From Alistipes sp. (GTDB lineage Bacteria > Bacteroidota > Bacteroidia > Bacteroidales > Rikenellaceae): a stretch of 64,000 bases of DNA. A program made the position numbers and the translations under genes. The stretch lies in contig JAFXIS010000028.1 in assembly GCA_017532885.1 (NCBI GenBank), forward strand, positions 1-64,000, written 5' to 3'. This document shows positions 1 through 8,858 of the stretch, piece by piece (the first letter of the stretch is position 1; every line of letters begins with the position of its first letter). The notes below the pieces were generated by a model that searched no databases, was not told the DNA's origin, and was given only the letters and a program-made list of their open reading frames with translations.

Positions 1-1317
1 ATAAGGATTACCCGCTACAACACCAACATTCAAACGACCAGAAACCTTTGCATTCTCAACAACAAGGTTCTTAATCTCACCATTGGTAGTAACACCAAAC
101 AAACCAACATTGCTGTTATTGCCTGTAATTACAAGGTTCTTGATAACTTTACCGTTACCGTCGAAAGTACCCTGGAATGGCTTATCGCTTGTACCGATAG
201 GTGTCCACTGATGACCGCCAAGGTCGATATCGTCAATCTTCTCATCCAAAACAATGGTATAACCCTGCAATGTCTCTGCAGGAGCATACTCTGTAGAACG
301 CATAGTAGAAGGCAAAGTGCCATTTACAAGATTTGCCAACCATGCCAACTCTGCACCAGTCTTAACAGTGTAAGTCTTAGTTGCATCGTCGTAAGCAGGC
401 TTTGTTGTGCTTGTTCCATCCCAAACAACATACTCCTCAGTGCCATCGAAACCAGGCTTAGTCTCAATATTGAAGTCGTTAGGAGTAGTAAGCAAGTTAC
501 CTACGATGTAAGTCTTGTAGTTGCGCTGTACGGGAACAGTAGTGTAGTTGCGAGTAAGAGTCTTACCGTCGGTATCAACCATTGTCAAAGCAACCTCCTC
601 CAACAACTCGCGGCGATTTACCAATACATAGTTCATTGCGAGCATGTCGTAAGTCTTACCACCTACTTCTACAGTTGCAGGCTCATCAGGAAGAGCTGCA
701 GCAGAGAAAGTGAACTCTGCCTTGTCAGAAACCTCACCATCAACGAGGTTCAAAGTTGTGTAACCCTTAACAACAGCAACCTGTGAAGTAGCTACCTCAA
801 CACCTGCATCCTCAGCTAATTCTGTGTCAGCAGTTGCGATGTTAATCTGCGCAAAAGGACGAGTAAGCTCAATCTTGTGAGTCTTCTTCTCGGGCTTGAT
901 ATTACCCTCGAACTTGTAGAATGCATCGTACTTGTCAGCATTGCCAGCAAGAGTAGTAGAGGTAATCTCCATAGTCTTGTCCTCAAGGCTTACCTTATAA
1001 GGAGCATCAGTGTGATCAGCCCAGAAAATAGCTGAATAAGTACGACCCTCAACCAAAGAGATGTTAATTTTAGTAGAACCAACGAAATTGGCTACCTCTC
1101 CCTTCAACGCAGGAAGATATACACCGTTCTCGTCGTAGAAAGCATACTGAAGGTGGTTGGTGCTCTGACCCTTACCATCCTCCGCACGAGTCATCAACTC
1201 CGGAGAGTCGATAGTAAACGATACCAAAGACTCGTTGCCGCCTGAAACAGCGTCATCCTTGGTACATGCAGTTGCAAGCATGGCCATTGCTGCAACTGCC
1301 AAGAAAACCTTTTTCAT
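1..1317 (-). CDS. Fimbrillin-like (DUF6562-type) lipoprotein with GLUG-like repeats, partial
   Basis: The reading frame is open from the ATG at 1315-1317 to the left edge, giving 439 residues without the C-terminus. It starts with a lipoprotein signal peptide; the lipobox LATAC puts the lipidated Cys at residue 18, and the mature protein should sit on the cell surface or outer membrane. Residues about 25-290 look like the Mfa/fimbrillin-type DUF6562 fold common in Bacteroidales. The final part (GTFDGNGKVIKNL, then GLFG and VVAG motifs) resembles GLUG repeats, which form beta-helical adhesin-like stalks. It stands alone on the minus strand with its own promoter. Family assignment is from motif recall; the adhesin role is inference. 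Confidence 0.8.
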   Translation of the reverse strand, partial: MKKVFLAVAAMAMLATACTKDDAVSGGNESLVSFTIDSPELMTRAEDGKGQSTNHLQYAFYDENGVYLPALKGEVANFVGSTKINISLVEGRTYSAIFWADHTDAPYKVSLEDKTMEITSTTLAGNADKYDAFYKFEGNIKPEKKTHKIELTRPFAQINIATADTELAEDAGVEVATSQVAVVKGYTTLNLVDGEVSDKAEFTFSAAALPDEPATVEVGGKTYDMLAMNYVLVNRRELLEEVALTMVDTDGKTLTRNYTTVPVQRNYKTYIVGNLLTTPNDFNIETKPGFDGTEEYVVWDGTSTTKPAYDDATKTYTVKTGAELAWLANLVNGTLPSTMRSTEYAPAETLQGYTIVLDEKIDDIDLGGHQWTPIGTSDKPFQGTFDGNGKVIKNLVITGNNSNVGLFGVTTNGEIKNLVVENAKVSGRLNVGVVAGNPY

Positions 1318-1379
1318 AACTATTAAATATTAAATGAATAAAATGGGTAAAATTTTGTATTTTCTAAGCATTATATACA

Positions 1380-1416
1380 CAAAGATACAAAAAATTATCC
1401 CAAAAATCCCCCCCCC
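1380..1416 (-). promoter_or_regulatory. Promoter of the fimbrillin-like lipoprotein with adjacent G9 tract
   Basis: On the minus strand a perfect Bacteroidetes -7 box TATCTTTG lies at 1387-1380, 62 bases upstream of the lipoprotein ATG. A run of nine G (C9 on the plus strand, 1408-1416) ends 20 bases upstream of the box, exactly where the -33 element is expected. The rest of the 1318-1713 gap is AT-rich and holds no gene I can support. Confidence 0.6.
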
Positions 1417-1660
1417 GAAAAAAGTGGAATATTTATTCACAAAAGGCGAAAATAGTTGCATATTCAGGAAAATATGCCATAATTATGTAATAAATGGCGA
1501 AGAGAGAGCGCTGTTCGAGGGTGGGAATAGAGCAAATGGGCTATGTGTTTGGCGTTCAAATATTGAACATTAAAGAGGCGTATTTCTCCGAAAATTTAGC
1601 GCAAAAAGAGATTGGATAAAAATAATTTCGGATTTCGGATTTTGAATTTTGAATTGTTCG

Positions 1661-1668
1661 TATCTTTG
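1661..1668 (+). promoter_or_regulatory. -7 box upstream of the GH123-like gene
   Basis: TATCTTTG matches the Bacteroidetes -7 consensus and lies 45 bases before the ATG at 1714. An AT-rich TTTTGAATT repeat precedes it. Confidence 0.6.
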
Positions 1669-1713
1669 TAGATGGTTTTTGAGGAATATTATTAATATTT
1701 AATATAAGGTGCG

Positions 1714-3447
1714 ATGTTTTTGCGAGTTTTCGGCATATTGTTGGGTTGCGTGATATTGCTGTCATGTGCAGAGTACAAGCCTGTCGCTACTTTTGCGGAG
1801 CTTGAAGCCGAGCCATTGGCAGAAGAGGCTGTGGCGGCGTGGAGTGCTGTGCCTGAGGGGTTGAATGCGGCGTGGGGAAATATTGATATTCAATATTTGC
1901 GCGATTTTGTGCCAGAGGTCGAACTTGCTGATACATGCCGCATTACGGGTTGGCGAGGCGAGCGCGTGTCGGCGCAAATTCTGCTGTGGTCGCACGATGC
2001 GGTTTGCGGCGTGGAGTGTCGCCCTCGCAATCTGCGTGCGCAGGGTGGGGTAATCCCAAAATCGGCTGTTATGACACGATTTGTGCGCTATACGCTTGCG
2101 GATGAACAGACCTATCGATTCGAAAAGAGCGGTGAGAGCTACCTCGCACCCGATATGCTCGATACATTGCCGCGCTTCGATATGGGAGCTTGCTCGGTGC
2201 GCCCGGTGTGGGTTACGATAGATATTCCGCGTGATGCCAAGGCGGGAATTTATCGTGGAGAGATTGTCGTGCGCAGCAGAAATGCCGGTAGGGTAAAAAT
2301 GCCATACGAATTGGAGGTTGCCGACCATACGCTTGCGCCTGCGAGTGAGTGGGTGTATCATCTCGATTTGTGGCAGCATCCCTCGGCTGTGGCGCGCGCT
2401 TATGGCGTGGCGCTGTGGAGTGATGACCATTTCGAGGCGATGCGTCCCCTGATGCAGCGACTTGCCGATGCCGGACAGAAGGTTATCACCGCAACGCTGA
2501 ATAAAGACCCGTGGAATCATCAGTGCTATGATGGCTATGAGAGCATGATTCGTTGGACAAAACATGCCGACGGCAGTTGGTCGTACGATTATCGGGTATT
2601 TGACCGCTGGGTGGAGTTTATGTTGGAGCTGGGCATCGATAAGATGATAAACTGCTACTCGATGGTGCCCTGGAATTGCGAATTGGAGTATTTCGACGAG
2701 TCTCAAGCTAAGGTTGTGACCGTTGAGGCGAAGCCCTCGACGCCGCTTTTTGACGAGATGTGGAGGCCTTTCCTTACCGACTTTAAGCGGCATCTTGCGG
2801 CGAAAGGCTGGCTCGGAATTACCAATATCGCTATGGATGAACGCTCACCTGAGGATATGGATGCGGCGGTCGATGTTTTGGAGCGATACGCGCCCGAATT
2901 GAATTTCGCGTTGGCGGATAATCATAAGTCGTATAAGCGCTATACGATGATGCGCGATGTATGCGTTGCGATGTATCAAAAGGCAGATAAAAATGATATC
3001 GAAATGCGTCGAGCACAGGGCGATAACACTATATTTTATGTATGCTGTGTGCCTTCGTATCCCAATACTTTTACCTGCTCGGAGCCTTTCGAGGCAGAGA
3101 TGCTGGGATGGTATGGTGCTGCGGCAGGATATGACGGAATGTTGCGTTGGGCATATAATTCGTGGCCCGAGAATCCGCATATAGATTCGCGATTCGGCAC
3201 TTGGAAGTCGGGCGATACATTTTTGGTCTATCCCGGAGCCCGCTCCTCGGTGCGATTTGAGCGCTTGCGCGATGGTATAGAGATTGCGGAAAAGATACGC
3301 ATTTTGCGCGCTCAAGGTGTTGATATGGAGCGCGTTGAGAGCGCTTTGTCGAAGATTTTATCAACCAATGCACATGACCATACGCAACCTTGGCGGGCGA
3401 TTATTGCTGAGGCGCGAGCGGCTTTGGACGAAGTATCGTGCAGATAA
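1714..3447 (+). CDS. GH123/DUF4091-like glycoside hydrolase lipoprotein
   Basis: 577 residues. The N-terminus is a lipoprotein signal with Cys18 (LLSC), so the enzyme is probably anchored in the outer membrane or periplasm. The central and C-terminal part looks like a TIM-barrel hydrolase of the GH123/DUF4091 type. The motif AMDERSPEDM places an adjacent Asp-Glu pair at residues 375-376, the arrangement used by GH123 N-acetyl-beta-galactosaminidases, where the Asp positions the substrate acetamido group and the Glu is the general acid. The segment FGTWKSGDTFLVYPG, followed by SVRFERLRDGIEIAE, is typical of the DUF4091 C-terminal part. It has its own promoter and precedes ispG by 35 bases. Substrate is inferred, not shown; it could be a GH123-related family of other specificity. 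Confidence 0.7.
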   Translation: MFLRVFGILLGCVILLSCAEYKPVATFAELEAEPLAEEAVAAWSAVPEGLNAAWGNIDIQYLRDFVPEVELADTCRITGWRGERVSAQILLWSHDAVCGVECRPRNLRAQGGVIPKSAVMTRFVRYTLADEQTYRFEKSGESYLAPDMLDTLPRFDMGACSVRPVWVTIDIPRDAKAGIYRGEIVVRSRNAGRVKMPYELEVADHTLAPASEWVYHLDLWQHPSAVARAYGVALWSDDHFEAMRPLMQRLADAGQKVITATLNKDPWNHQCYDGYESMIRWTKHADGSWSYDYRVFDRWVEFMLELGIDKMINCYSMVPWNCELEYFDESQAKVVTVEAKPSTPLFDEMWRPFLTDFKRHLAAKGWLGITNIAMDERSPEDMDAAVDVLERYAPELNFALADNHKSYKRYTMMRDVCVAMYQKADKNDIEMRRAQGDNTIFYVCCVPSYPNTFTCSEPFEAEMLGWYGAAAGYDGMLRWAYNSWPENPHIDSRFGTWKSGDTFLVYPGARSSVRFERLRDGIEIAEKIRILRAQGVDMERVESALSKILSTNAHDHTQPWRAIIAEARAALDEVSCR

Positions 3448-3482
3448 TGTGAGTAAATATTGAACTTTAGAATTGTAAGCGG

Positions 3483-4973
3483 ATGAATATCTCGAAATTT
3501 TCTCGCCGTCGGGCGCATGAGGTGCGCATTGGCGAAGTAAAAATAGGCTCTGACTATCCTGTTGCAGTGCAGTCGATGACCAATACTCCGACTGCCGAAA
3601 CCGAGGCGAGTGTGGCGCAGATTTGCCGTATAGCCGATGCCGGAGCGGGCATCGTACGCCTTACGGCACAAGGTCGAAAAGAGGGTGAGAACCTCGAAAA
3701 TATTGTGCGCGAAGTGCGCGAGGCAGGCTATCCGACGGCTATCGTTGCCGATATCCATTTTGTACCCGAGATAGCCTCTATCGCTGCCCGATATGTCGAT
3801 AAGGTGCGTATAAATCCCGGAAACTATCCCATCGAGGGCGGAAAGCTGGAGGCTCTCATAGCACAATGCAAGGAGCGAGGTGTGGCTCTGCGTATTGGCG
3901 TGAATCATGGCTCGCTGGCAAAGCGGGTGTTCGATGAGTGGGGCGATACTCCGCAGGGTATGGTTGCCTCGGCGATGGAGTTTTTGAGGGTTTGTCGTCG
4001 TGAGAATTTCGACCAGGTCGTGGTGTCGATGAAATCGAGTAATACGCGTGTTATGGTGCATGCCTATCGCCTTTTGGTCGAGGCTATGGAGCGTGAGGCT
4101 ATGACCTATCCCGTGCATTTGGGCGTAACCGAGGCGGGAAACGGCATCGAGGGAAGAATAAAGAGTGCTGTGGGTATTGGAGCATTACTTGCAGATGGTA
4201 TTGGCGATACAATCCGAGTATCTTTGACCGAGGCCCCCGAAAATGAGGTTCCCGTAGCCGAGATGCTGGTCGATTATTTCTCGGAGCGAGATGGCGAGTT
4301 CGAGGTCGAGCATCCCGAGCGATATCATCCCACTGAATTTGTTAGGCGTTGTCCCGTTGCACAGCCTGTGGTGCATGGCGAGCTGACCGATGAGTTTGCT
4401 ATTGTCGAGGCGGTAAGCAAAAACCCTTCGGCCGAGCTGCGTGCTGCAATTCTCGATATGGAGGAGCAGAAACCTGTGGTTGTGAAGCGTCGCTATGAAG
4501 ATACTGCTGCCGAAACAGTTGCCGTGAAGGCGGCTGCCGATTTGGGTGTTCTGCTGCTCGACGGCTTGGCTGAAGGCGTGTGGGTAGATGCTCCGGCATT
4601 GAGTGACGATGAGGTGCGCGAAATCGAGCTTATGATTTTGCAGGCGGCACGCGTGCGCTTCTCGCATACCGAGTATATCGCTTGCCCGAGCTGCGGTCGC
4701 ACGCTCTACGATATCGAAAAGACATTGGCGGATATTAAAAGTCGAACTTCGCACCTTAAGAACCTGAAAATCGGCATTATGGGCTGTATTGTCAATGGCC
4801 CGGGAGAGATGGCAGATGCCGACTATGGCTATGTGGGTGCTGCTGCGGGTAGGATTACGCTCTACAAGGGTCGCGAAGTTGTGGAACGCAATATCCCGCA
4901 GGAGGAGGCTATCGAACACCTCATAGAGTTGATAAAGTCGAATGGCGATTGGGTCGAGCCCGACGCGAAATAG
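3483..4973 (+). CDS. ispG: 4-hydroxy-3-methylbut-2-enyl diphosphate synthase (IspG/GcpE)
   Basis: 496 residues. IspG makes HMBPP from methylerythritol cyclodiphosphate in the MEP isoprenoid pathway, using a [4Fe-4S] cluster. The N-terminal TIM barrel starts SDYPVAVQSMTNTPT; the C-terminal cluster domain carries CPSCGRT and MGCIVNGPGE, which supply the cluster cysteines. About residues 275-395 form an extra middle domain absent from the roughly 370-residue E. coli enzyme; plant, Chlamydia and Bacteroidetes enzymes also carry an insert, often longer than this one. It sits between the GH123-like gene and recO. ispH and dxs of the same pathway lie further along the window. Confidence 0.95.
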   Translation: MNISKFSRRRAHEVRIGEVKIGSDYPVAVQSMTNTPTAETEASVAQICRIADAGAGIVRLTAQGRKEGENLENIVREVREAGYPTAIVADIHFVPEIASIAARYVDKVRINPGNYPIEGGKLEALIAQCKERGVALRIGVNHGSLAKRVFDEWGDTPQGMVASAMEFLRVCRRENFDQVVVSMKSSNTRVMVHAYRLLVEAMEREAMTYPVHLGVTEAGNGIEGRIKSAVGIGALLADGIGDTIRVSLTEAPENEVPVAEMLVDYFSERDGEFEVEHPERYHPTEFVRRCPVAQPVVHGELTDEFAIVEAVSKNPSAELRAAILDMEEQKPVVVKRRYEDTAAETVAVKAAADLGVLLLDGLAEGVWVDAPALSDDEVREIELMILQAARVRFSHTEYIACPSCGRTLYDIEKTLADIKSRTSHLKNLKIGIMGCIVNGPGEMADADYGYVGAAAGRITLYKGREVVERNIPQEEAIEHLIELIKSNGDWVEPDAK

Positions 4974-5018
4974 AATTTTTCGGGAAATAGAGCTTAAATA
5001 AAACCCAAAACAGATATT

Positions 5019-5759
5019 ATGGCAGGTCAGTCGATGCGAAGATATACTGCGCGAGGCATAGTGCTTAATACCGTCAAATATGGCGATAAAGGGCTTGTCG
5101 TGCAGCTGCTCACCTCGTCGCATGGCCGCCAAAGCTATATGGTACAAGGACTTGGCTCAAAACGGGGCGGAGGCTCCCGATTGGCACTCTTTCAGCCTAT
5201 GTTTGCCGTAGAGTTCGAGGGGCTGGAGTCGTCGAAGATGCAGATGCACCGCTTTGGCGAGGTACATAGCGGTATCGTCTTAAGTTCTATCCCTTTTGAT
5301 GTGAGAAAATCGACCATGGCGCTCTTTATGGCAGAGGTTTTGCATCGCCTCATCAGGGAGAGTGAGGCGAACGAAATGTTGTTCGACTTCGTGTGGGGCT
5401 CTGTCGAGGCGCTGGATTTGGCCGAGGAGGGCGTTGCCAATTTTCATCTTTGGTTCCTCTCGCATCTATGCCGCTTTTTGGGTTTTTCGCCCGGAAACGA
5501 ATATATCCCCGACGGTTGGTTTAATATCGCCGAGGGGCACTATACCGAAGTTGAGCCACCACGCGAATTTTGCATGACACGCGAAAATGCGCTTATTCTC
5601 CGCGATATGCTGGAGTGCGATGTGCGATATTTGGGTGAGATAGGACTTAACCGCATGCAGAGAGTAGATTTTCTGAATGCTTTGTTGCGATATTACAGCT
5701 ATCATCTCGATACAATAAACTCCGTGCAATCGATAAGGATTTTGCAAGAGGTGTTTTAG
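5019..5759 (+). CDS. recO: DNA repair protein RecO
   Basis: 246 residues. RecO loads RecA onto SSB-coated DNA in the RecFOR pathway and anneals strands. The N-terminal OB-fold reads YTARGIVLNTVKYGDKGLVVQLLTSS, the usual RecO opening, followed by a helical C-terminal domain. The length is normal for the family. It begins 45 bases after ispG and ends directly against the next small gene (stop at 5757-5759), suggesting one transcription unit. Confident by N-terminal signature and length. Confidence 0.9.
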   Translation: MAGQSMRRYTARGIVLNTVKYGDKGLVVQLLTSSHGRQSYMVQGLGSKRGGGSRLALFQPMFAVEFEGLESSKMQMHRFGEVHSGIVLSSIPFDVRKSTMALFMAEVLHRLIRESEANEMLFDFVWGSVEALDLAEEGVANFHLWFLSHLCRFLGFSPGNEYIPDGWFNIAEGHYTEVEPPREFCMTRENALILRDMLECDVRYLGEIGLNRMQRVDFLNALLRYYSYHLDTINSVQSIRILQEVF

Positions 5760-5768
5760 TTGAGAGAG

Positions 5769-6206
5769 ATGAAATTTAGATTGTTGTTAAGTGTTCTGAT
5801 TTCGAGCATGGTGGTTGTGGTAGGGCATATCTTCTACTACCACTCTCTTCGAGCCATAGCTCAAGAATCTCATCGTTGGCAGGTGGGCGATACTTTGTGG
5901 TTTGAGATAGACTCCTTGCCCGCATTACCCTCCTATGAGGAGTATCTTCGCGATTCGCTACATTATCTGCTGATGTTGCCCGTACACGAAAGAAATGAAC
6001 TGCAAGTGGAGTTCTCGCCTTCGCAGAAATCGCTGCCACGCATCGAATTTAACTATTCGATACCATATTGGAGTGTCTATCGTCGTTCAGTGACGGTGTG
6101 GGGTATAACCTTCTCGGCGGGGCAGATATCGCCCTATGTGCTATATCCTGCCGGAGCCCATCAGGATGCTACTGTATTGTCATTTCCTCTTCAGCCTCCT
6201 CGTTAG
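5769..6206 (+). CDS. Small membrane-anchored or exported protein of unknown function
   Basis: 145 residues from the ATG at 5769; a TTG at 5760 would add three residues but is less likely. The first 25 residues (KFRLLLSVLISSMVVVVGHIF) form a signal anchor or signal peptide, after which the chain is soluble and mixed. I do not recognise the family. It follows recO immediately and its last 38 bases overlap the 3' end of the convergent deformylase gene. The regular codon use and tight spacing to recO suggest a real gene; function unknown. Confidence 0.55.
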   Translation: MKFRLLLSVLISSMVVVVGHIFYYHSLRAIAQESHRWQVGDTLWFEIDSLPALPSYEEYLRDSLHYLLMLPVHERNELQVEFSPSQKSLPRIEFNYSIPYWSVYRRSVTVWGITFSAGQISPYVLYPAGAHQDATVLSFPLQPPR

Positions 6207-6801
6207 CGGGCTCGAAAATATCTTCATCGAGGTGGTCGATGTAGAGTATGCCGTCGAGGTGGTCGATTTCGTGCTGGAAGATAACGGCAGTGAAGCCTTC
6301 GATAACCTCTCTGTGTAGTTTGTATTGCGTATCGCGATACGATATCGTTATGCTCTGGGCGCGTAGTACATCACCTCTAAAATCGGGCACCGAGAGGCAT
6401 CCTTCGCCACCCAATTCCCAATCGTCGCCATACTCGACAATCTTCGGGTTGATGTAAAATTCAAAGGGCTCGCCCTCTTTGTCGAATCGCTGTACGGCTA
6501 CCAGGCGTCGCAGGATTCCCACTTGCGGAGCGGCTATGCCGACGCCTTCATTTTCGGGATTCGTTACTGTTGAGAGCATTCGGCGGCAGAGTGTAGCGAA
6601 CTCTTCTGAGGCTACCTCTCGGCGGCTCAAAGGTTTGGAAATCTGTCTTAAAAGAAGCGAGTCGGCCTCGTTATTGATAGTTGTAAGGGGCATAATCTCA
6701 TTTCCCACGCCGATTTTTGCTCGTTCTGCGGCGGTAAATGCTGCGGTGCAGCTTATTCCCATGATTGCCATAGCTATTATTGTCGTAAATAAAAATCTCA
6801 T
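6169..6801 (-). CDS. def: Peptide deformylase with N-terminal export signal
   Basis: 210 residues. Peptide deformylase removes the formyl group from nascent N-termini. All three catalytic motifs are intact: GVGIAAPQ (86-93), EGCLS (133-137, metal ligand Cys135) and QHEIDH (176-181, ligands His177 and His181, base Glu178). Unusually, about 25 residues of signal-peptide character precede the domain (RFLFTTIIAMAIMGISC), with Cys18 or an AxA site as possible cleavage point. A cytoplasmic form could start at Met37, but the promoter -7 box at 6819-6826 fits the long start. The 3' end overlaps the convergent small gene. Whether it acts in the envelope is inference. Confidence 0.88.
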   Translation of the reverse strand: MRFLFTTIIAMAIMGISCTAAFTAAERAKIGVGNEIMPLTTINNEADSLLLRQISKPLSRREVASEEFATLCRRMLSTVTNPENEGVGIAAPQVGILRRLVAVQRFDKEGEPFEFYINPKIVEYGDDWELGGEGCLSVPDFRGDVLRAQSITISYRDTQYKLHREVIEGFTAVIFQHEIDHLDGILYIDHLDEDIFEPANEEAEEEMTIQ

Positions 6802-6818
6802 AGTGTTATACTTTACGA

Positions 6819-6826
6819 CAAAGGTA
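6819..6826 (-). promoter_or_regulatory. -7 box of the deformylase gene
   Basis: Minus-strand TACCTTTG matches TAnnTTTG and leaves a leader of roughly a dozen bases before the ATG at 6801, supporting the start that includes the signal sequence. Confidence 0.6.
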
Positions 6827-6897
6827 GTTATTATTATGATATCGGGAGTGTGTGAAATGATATTTTTGCTTGGGGAAAGATAAAATTCAGGCTCTTT

Positions 6898-6930
6898 TTG
6901 TCTGGAAATAAATTTTTTTCGATAACTTTG
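6898..6930 (+). promoter_or_regulatory. Promoter of the aldolase-kinase-isomerase operon
   Basis: A TTG at 6898-6900 and a -7 box TAACTTTG at 6923-6930 are separated by 22 bases, close to Bacteroidetes promoter spacing. The aldolase ATG follows at 6979. Confidence 0.65.
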
Positions 6931-6978
6931 TTAGTCGCAGATTTTGTAAGTCACAAAAATAATAAAACATAATAAAGT

Positions 6979-7818
6979 ATGATAGTATCATTTAAGGAGA
7001 TGTTGCAGGAGGCGGACAAAGGTCGTTACGCTGTCGGTGCATTTAACTGTTTGAGTTTGGAGAATGTCGAGGGCGCTATTGCTGCCGCCGAGGAGCTGCA
7101 CTCGCCCATTATTCTCCAACTTGCCGAGGTGCAGTTCCCTTGCGCCCCGATGAATCTTATGGCTCCGCTCTATCTGGAGGCGGCTCACAAGGCTTCGGTA
7201 CCTGTTGTGGTTCATTTGGACCATGGACAGAGCTTCGAGACCTGCGCCGAGGCTATTCGTTTGGGCTTTGGCTCGGTGATGTTCGACGGCGCATCGCTGC
7301 CCTTTGAGGAGAATGTACGCATCACTCGCGAAGTTACCCGCATGGCCAAGGCTATGGGTGTAGATGTCGAGGCAGAGTTGGGCAAGGTTGGCGATGTGGG
7401 TGTCGATGACGATAAGGTGGATGTCTTTACCGATGTCGAGGAGTCGGCACGCTTTATCGAGCTTACGGGCGTTGATGCGCTGGCGGTGGCTATCGGCAAT
7501 CAGCATGGCCGTTATGTCGCTACGCCGAAACTCAATATCGACCGCTTGATAGAACTTCATGAGCGCAATAGTATGCCGTTGGTTTTGCATGGCGGTAGCG
7601 GTACGAGCGAGGAGGATTTCAAGTCTTGCATTCATAACGGAATATGCAAAATCAATGTCGCTACGGCTATTCAGGTGGGCATTACCGAGCGAGTGCAGCA
7701 GTATCTGCGTGAGGCGGCAAAACCCGACTATATCACAATGAAGGGCGTTATCCGCGAGGCATCGAAGGAGGTTGTGAAGGAGCATATCCTGCTCTTCGAG
7801 AGTAATAACCGAGTATAA
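6979..7818 (+). CDS. Class II ketose-(bis)phosphate aldolase
   Basis: 279 residues, a length typical of GatY/KbaY-like class II aldolases and shorter than the FbaA encoded at 54175. These zinc enzymes split ketose phosphates into DHAP and an aldehyde. Zinc and catalytic motifs are visible: HLDHG, VEAELG, GNQHGRY and LHGGSG. It is the first gene of a cassette with a PfkB kinase (12-base gap) and a lyxose-isomerase-like gene. That context suggests it cleaves the sugar phosphate made by the kinase, not bulk glycolytic fructose bisphosphate. The exact substrate (tagatose or fructose bisphosphate, or a ketose 1-phosphate) cannot be read from sequence. Confidence 0.88.
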   Translation: MIVSFKEMLQEADKGRYAVGAFNCLSLENVEGAIAAAEELHSPIILQLAEVQFPCAPMNLMAPLYLEAAHKASVPVVVHLDHGQSFETCAEAIRLGFGSVMFDGASLPFEENVRITREVTRMAKAMGVDVEAELGKVGDVGVDDDKVDVFTDVEESARFIELTGVDALAVAIGNQHGRYVATPKLNIDRLIELHERNSMPLVLHGGSGTSEEDFKSCIHNGICKINVATAIQVGITERVQQYLREAAKPDYITMKGVIREASKEVVKEHILLFESNNRV

Positions 7819-7830
7819 AGTCAAGGGAGT

Positions 7831-8829
7831 ATGAGAAGAGGAATCATTTCTGCCGGCAACTGGTTGTCGGATACCATAAAGTTCATCAGCCACTATCCTG
7901 CGGTGGGTAATCTTGTCACTATCGAGAAGATTGACCAGGGCTTTGGCGGCTGTGCCCACAATGTTTTGGCCGATTTGGCTCGTATGCAGACGGGCATACC
8001 TTTGTTTGCGGGAGGATGTGTCGGATATGATGCCTTGGGCGATGAGATTTTCTCGACTTGCGAGAAGTTGGGAATCAACGCCGAGGGTATGTGCCGCGTG
8101 GATGCTGCTACATCCTATACCGATGTTATGGCGGATATGAGCAACGGTACGCGTACATTCTTCCACCATCGCGGAGCAAATGCCGAGTTCGGTCCCGAGC
8201 ATGTGGAGAAAATCAAGGCTGAGGCAAAGATTTTCCATTTGGGCTATCTGCTCTTGCTCGACAAGATGGATACAAAGGACGAGGAGTATGGCATTGTGGC
8301 TGCGCGAGTTCTTGACGGCTTGCAGAAACGCGGTTATAAAACCTCGGTCGATGTGGTGTCGGAGGAGGGCAACCGCTTCCGCGAGGTTATTCTGCCCTGC
8401 TTGCCATATATGGACTACTTTATCGTAAATGAGGTTGAGGCGGGAGCCTGCTTTGGTCGCGAATTGCGCGATAAGGATGGTAATATCTTGCTCGACGAGG
8501 TTAAGGCTGCGGCTCGCTTCCTTATGGAAAGGGGCGTTGCAGAGGCCGTAGCTATTCACTTTCCCGAGGGTGGTTTCGCGATGCGTAAGAGTGGTGAGGA
8601 GTGTTACGAGCCCTCGTTCCGCGTTGAGCCAAAGGATATTGTGTCGTCGGTGGGTGCCGGCGATGCCTTCTGTGCTGCTATGTTGTATGCGCTGCATGAG
8701 GAGTTGCCACTCGGCAAGTCACTGCGCGTGGCAAATGCTGCGGCACGATTCAACCTCTTTAATCCTACGGCAACCGATGGCGCGCCAACAATTGCCGAGA
8801 TAGAGGAGTTTTTGAGCCAACACGAATAA
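7831..8829 (+). CDS. PfkB-family sugar kinase
   Basis: 332 residues of the ribokinase/PfkB fold, which phosphorylates sugars or sugar phosphates with ATP. The N-terminal substrate region shows GGCAHNVLADLARM; the C-terminal signature SVGAGDAFCAAML holds the anion hole and the catalytic Asp. It lies between the aldolase and the isomerase with gaps of 12 and 29 bases, so the three are almost surely co-transcribed. It should convert the ketose released by the isomerase into the substrate of the aldolase. Whether it adds phosphate at C1 or C5/C6 is not visible. Confidence 0.88.
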   Translation: MRRGIISAGNWLSDTIKFISHYPAVGNLVTIEKIDQGFGGCAHNVLADLARMQTGIPLFAGGCVGYDALGDEIFSTCEKLGINAEGMCRVDAATSYTDVMADMSNGTRTFFHHRGANAEFGPEHVEKIKAEAKIFHLGYLLLLDKMDTKDEEYGIVAARVLDGLQKRGYKTSVDVVSEEGNRFREVILPCLPYMDYFIVNEVEAGACFGRELRDKDGNILLDEVKAAARFLMERGVAEAVAIHFPEGGFAMRKSGEECYEPSFRVEPKDIVSSVGAGDAFCAAMLYALHEELPLGKSLRVANAAARFNLFNPTATDGAPTIAEIEEFLSQHE

Positions 8830-8858
8830 TATTAGAAAAACCTTAAAACTACAATATT

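Noticed and set aside
211..786. 191-codon plus-strand open frame near the left edge
   Set aside because: Antisense to the partial lipoprotein, whose signal peptide, lipobox and 439-codon open frame are far more convincing.
1334..1573. 79-codon open frame in the first intergenic region
   Set aside because: It starts in the promoter region of the minus-strand gene, runs through the C9 tract and has AT-driven Lys/Ile composition.
6988..8697. 569-codon open frame on the minus strand across the aldolase and kinase genes
   Set aside because: It is antisense to two clear enzyme genes with complete motifs; the protein shows no domain and is rich in His, Leu, Ile and Arg, as expected of a shadow frame in GC-structured codons.
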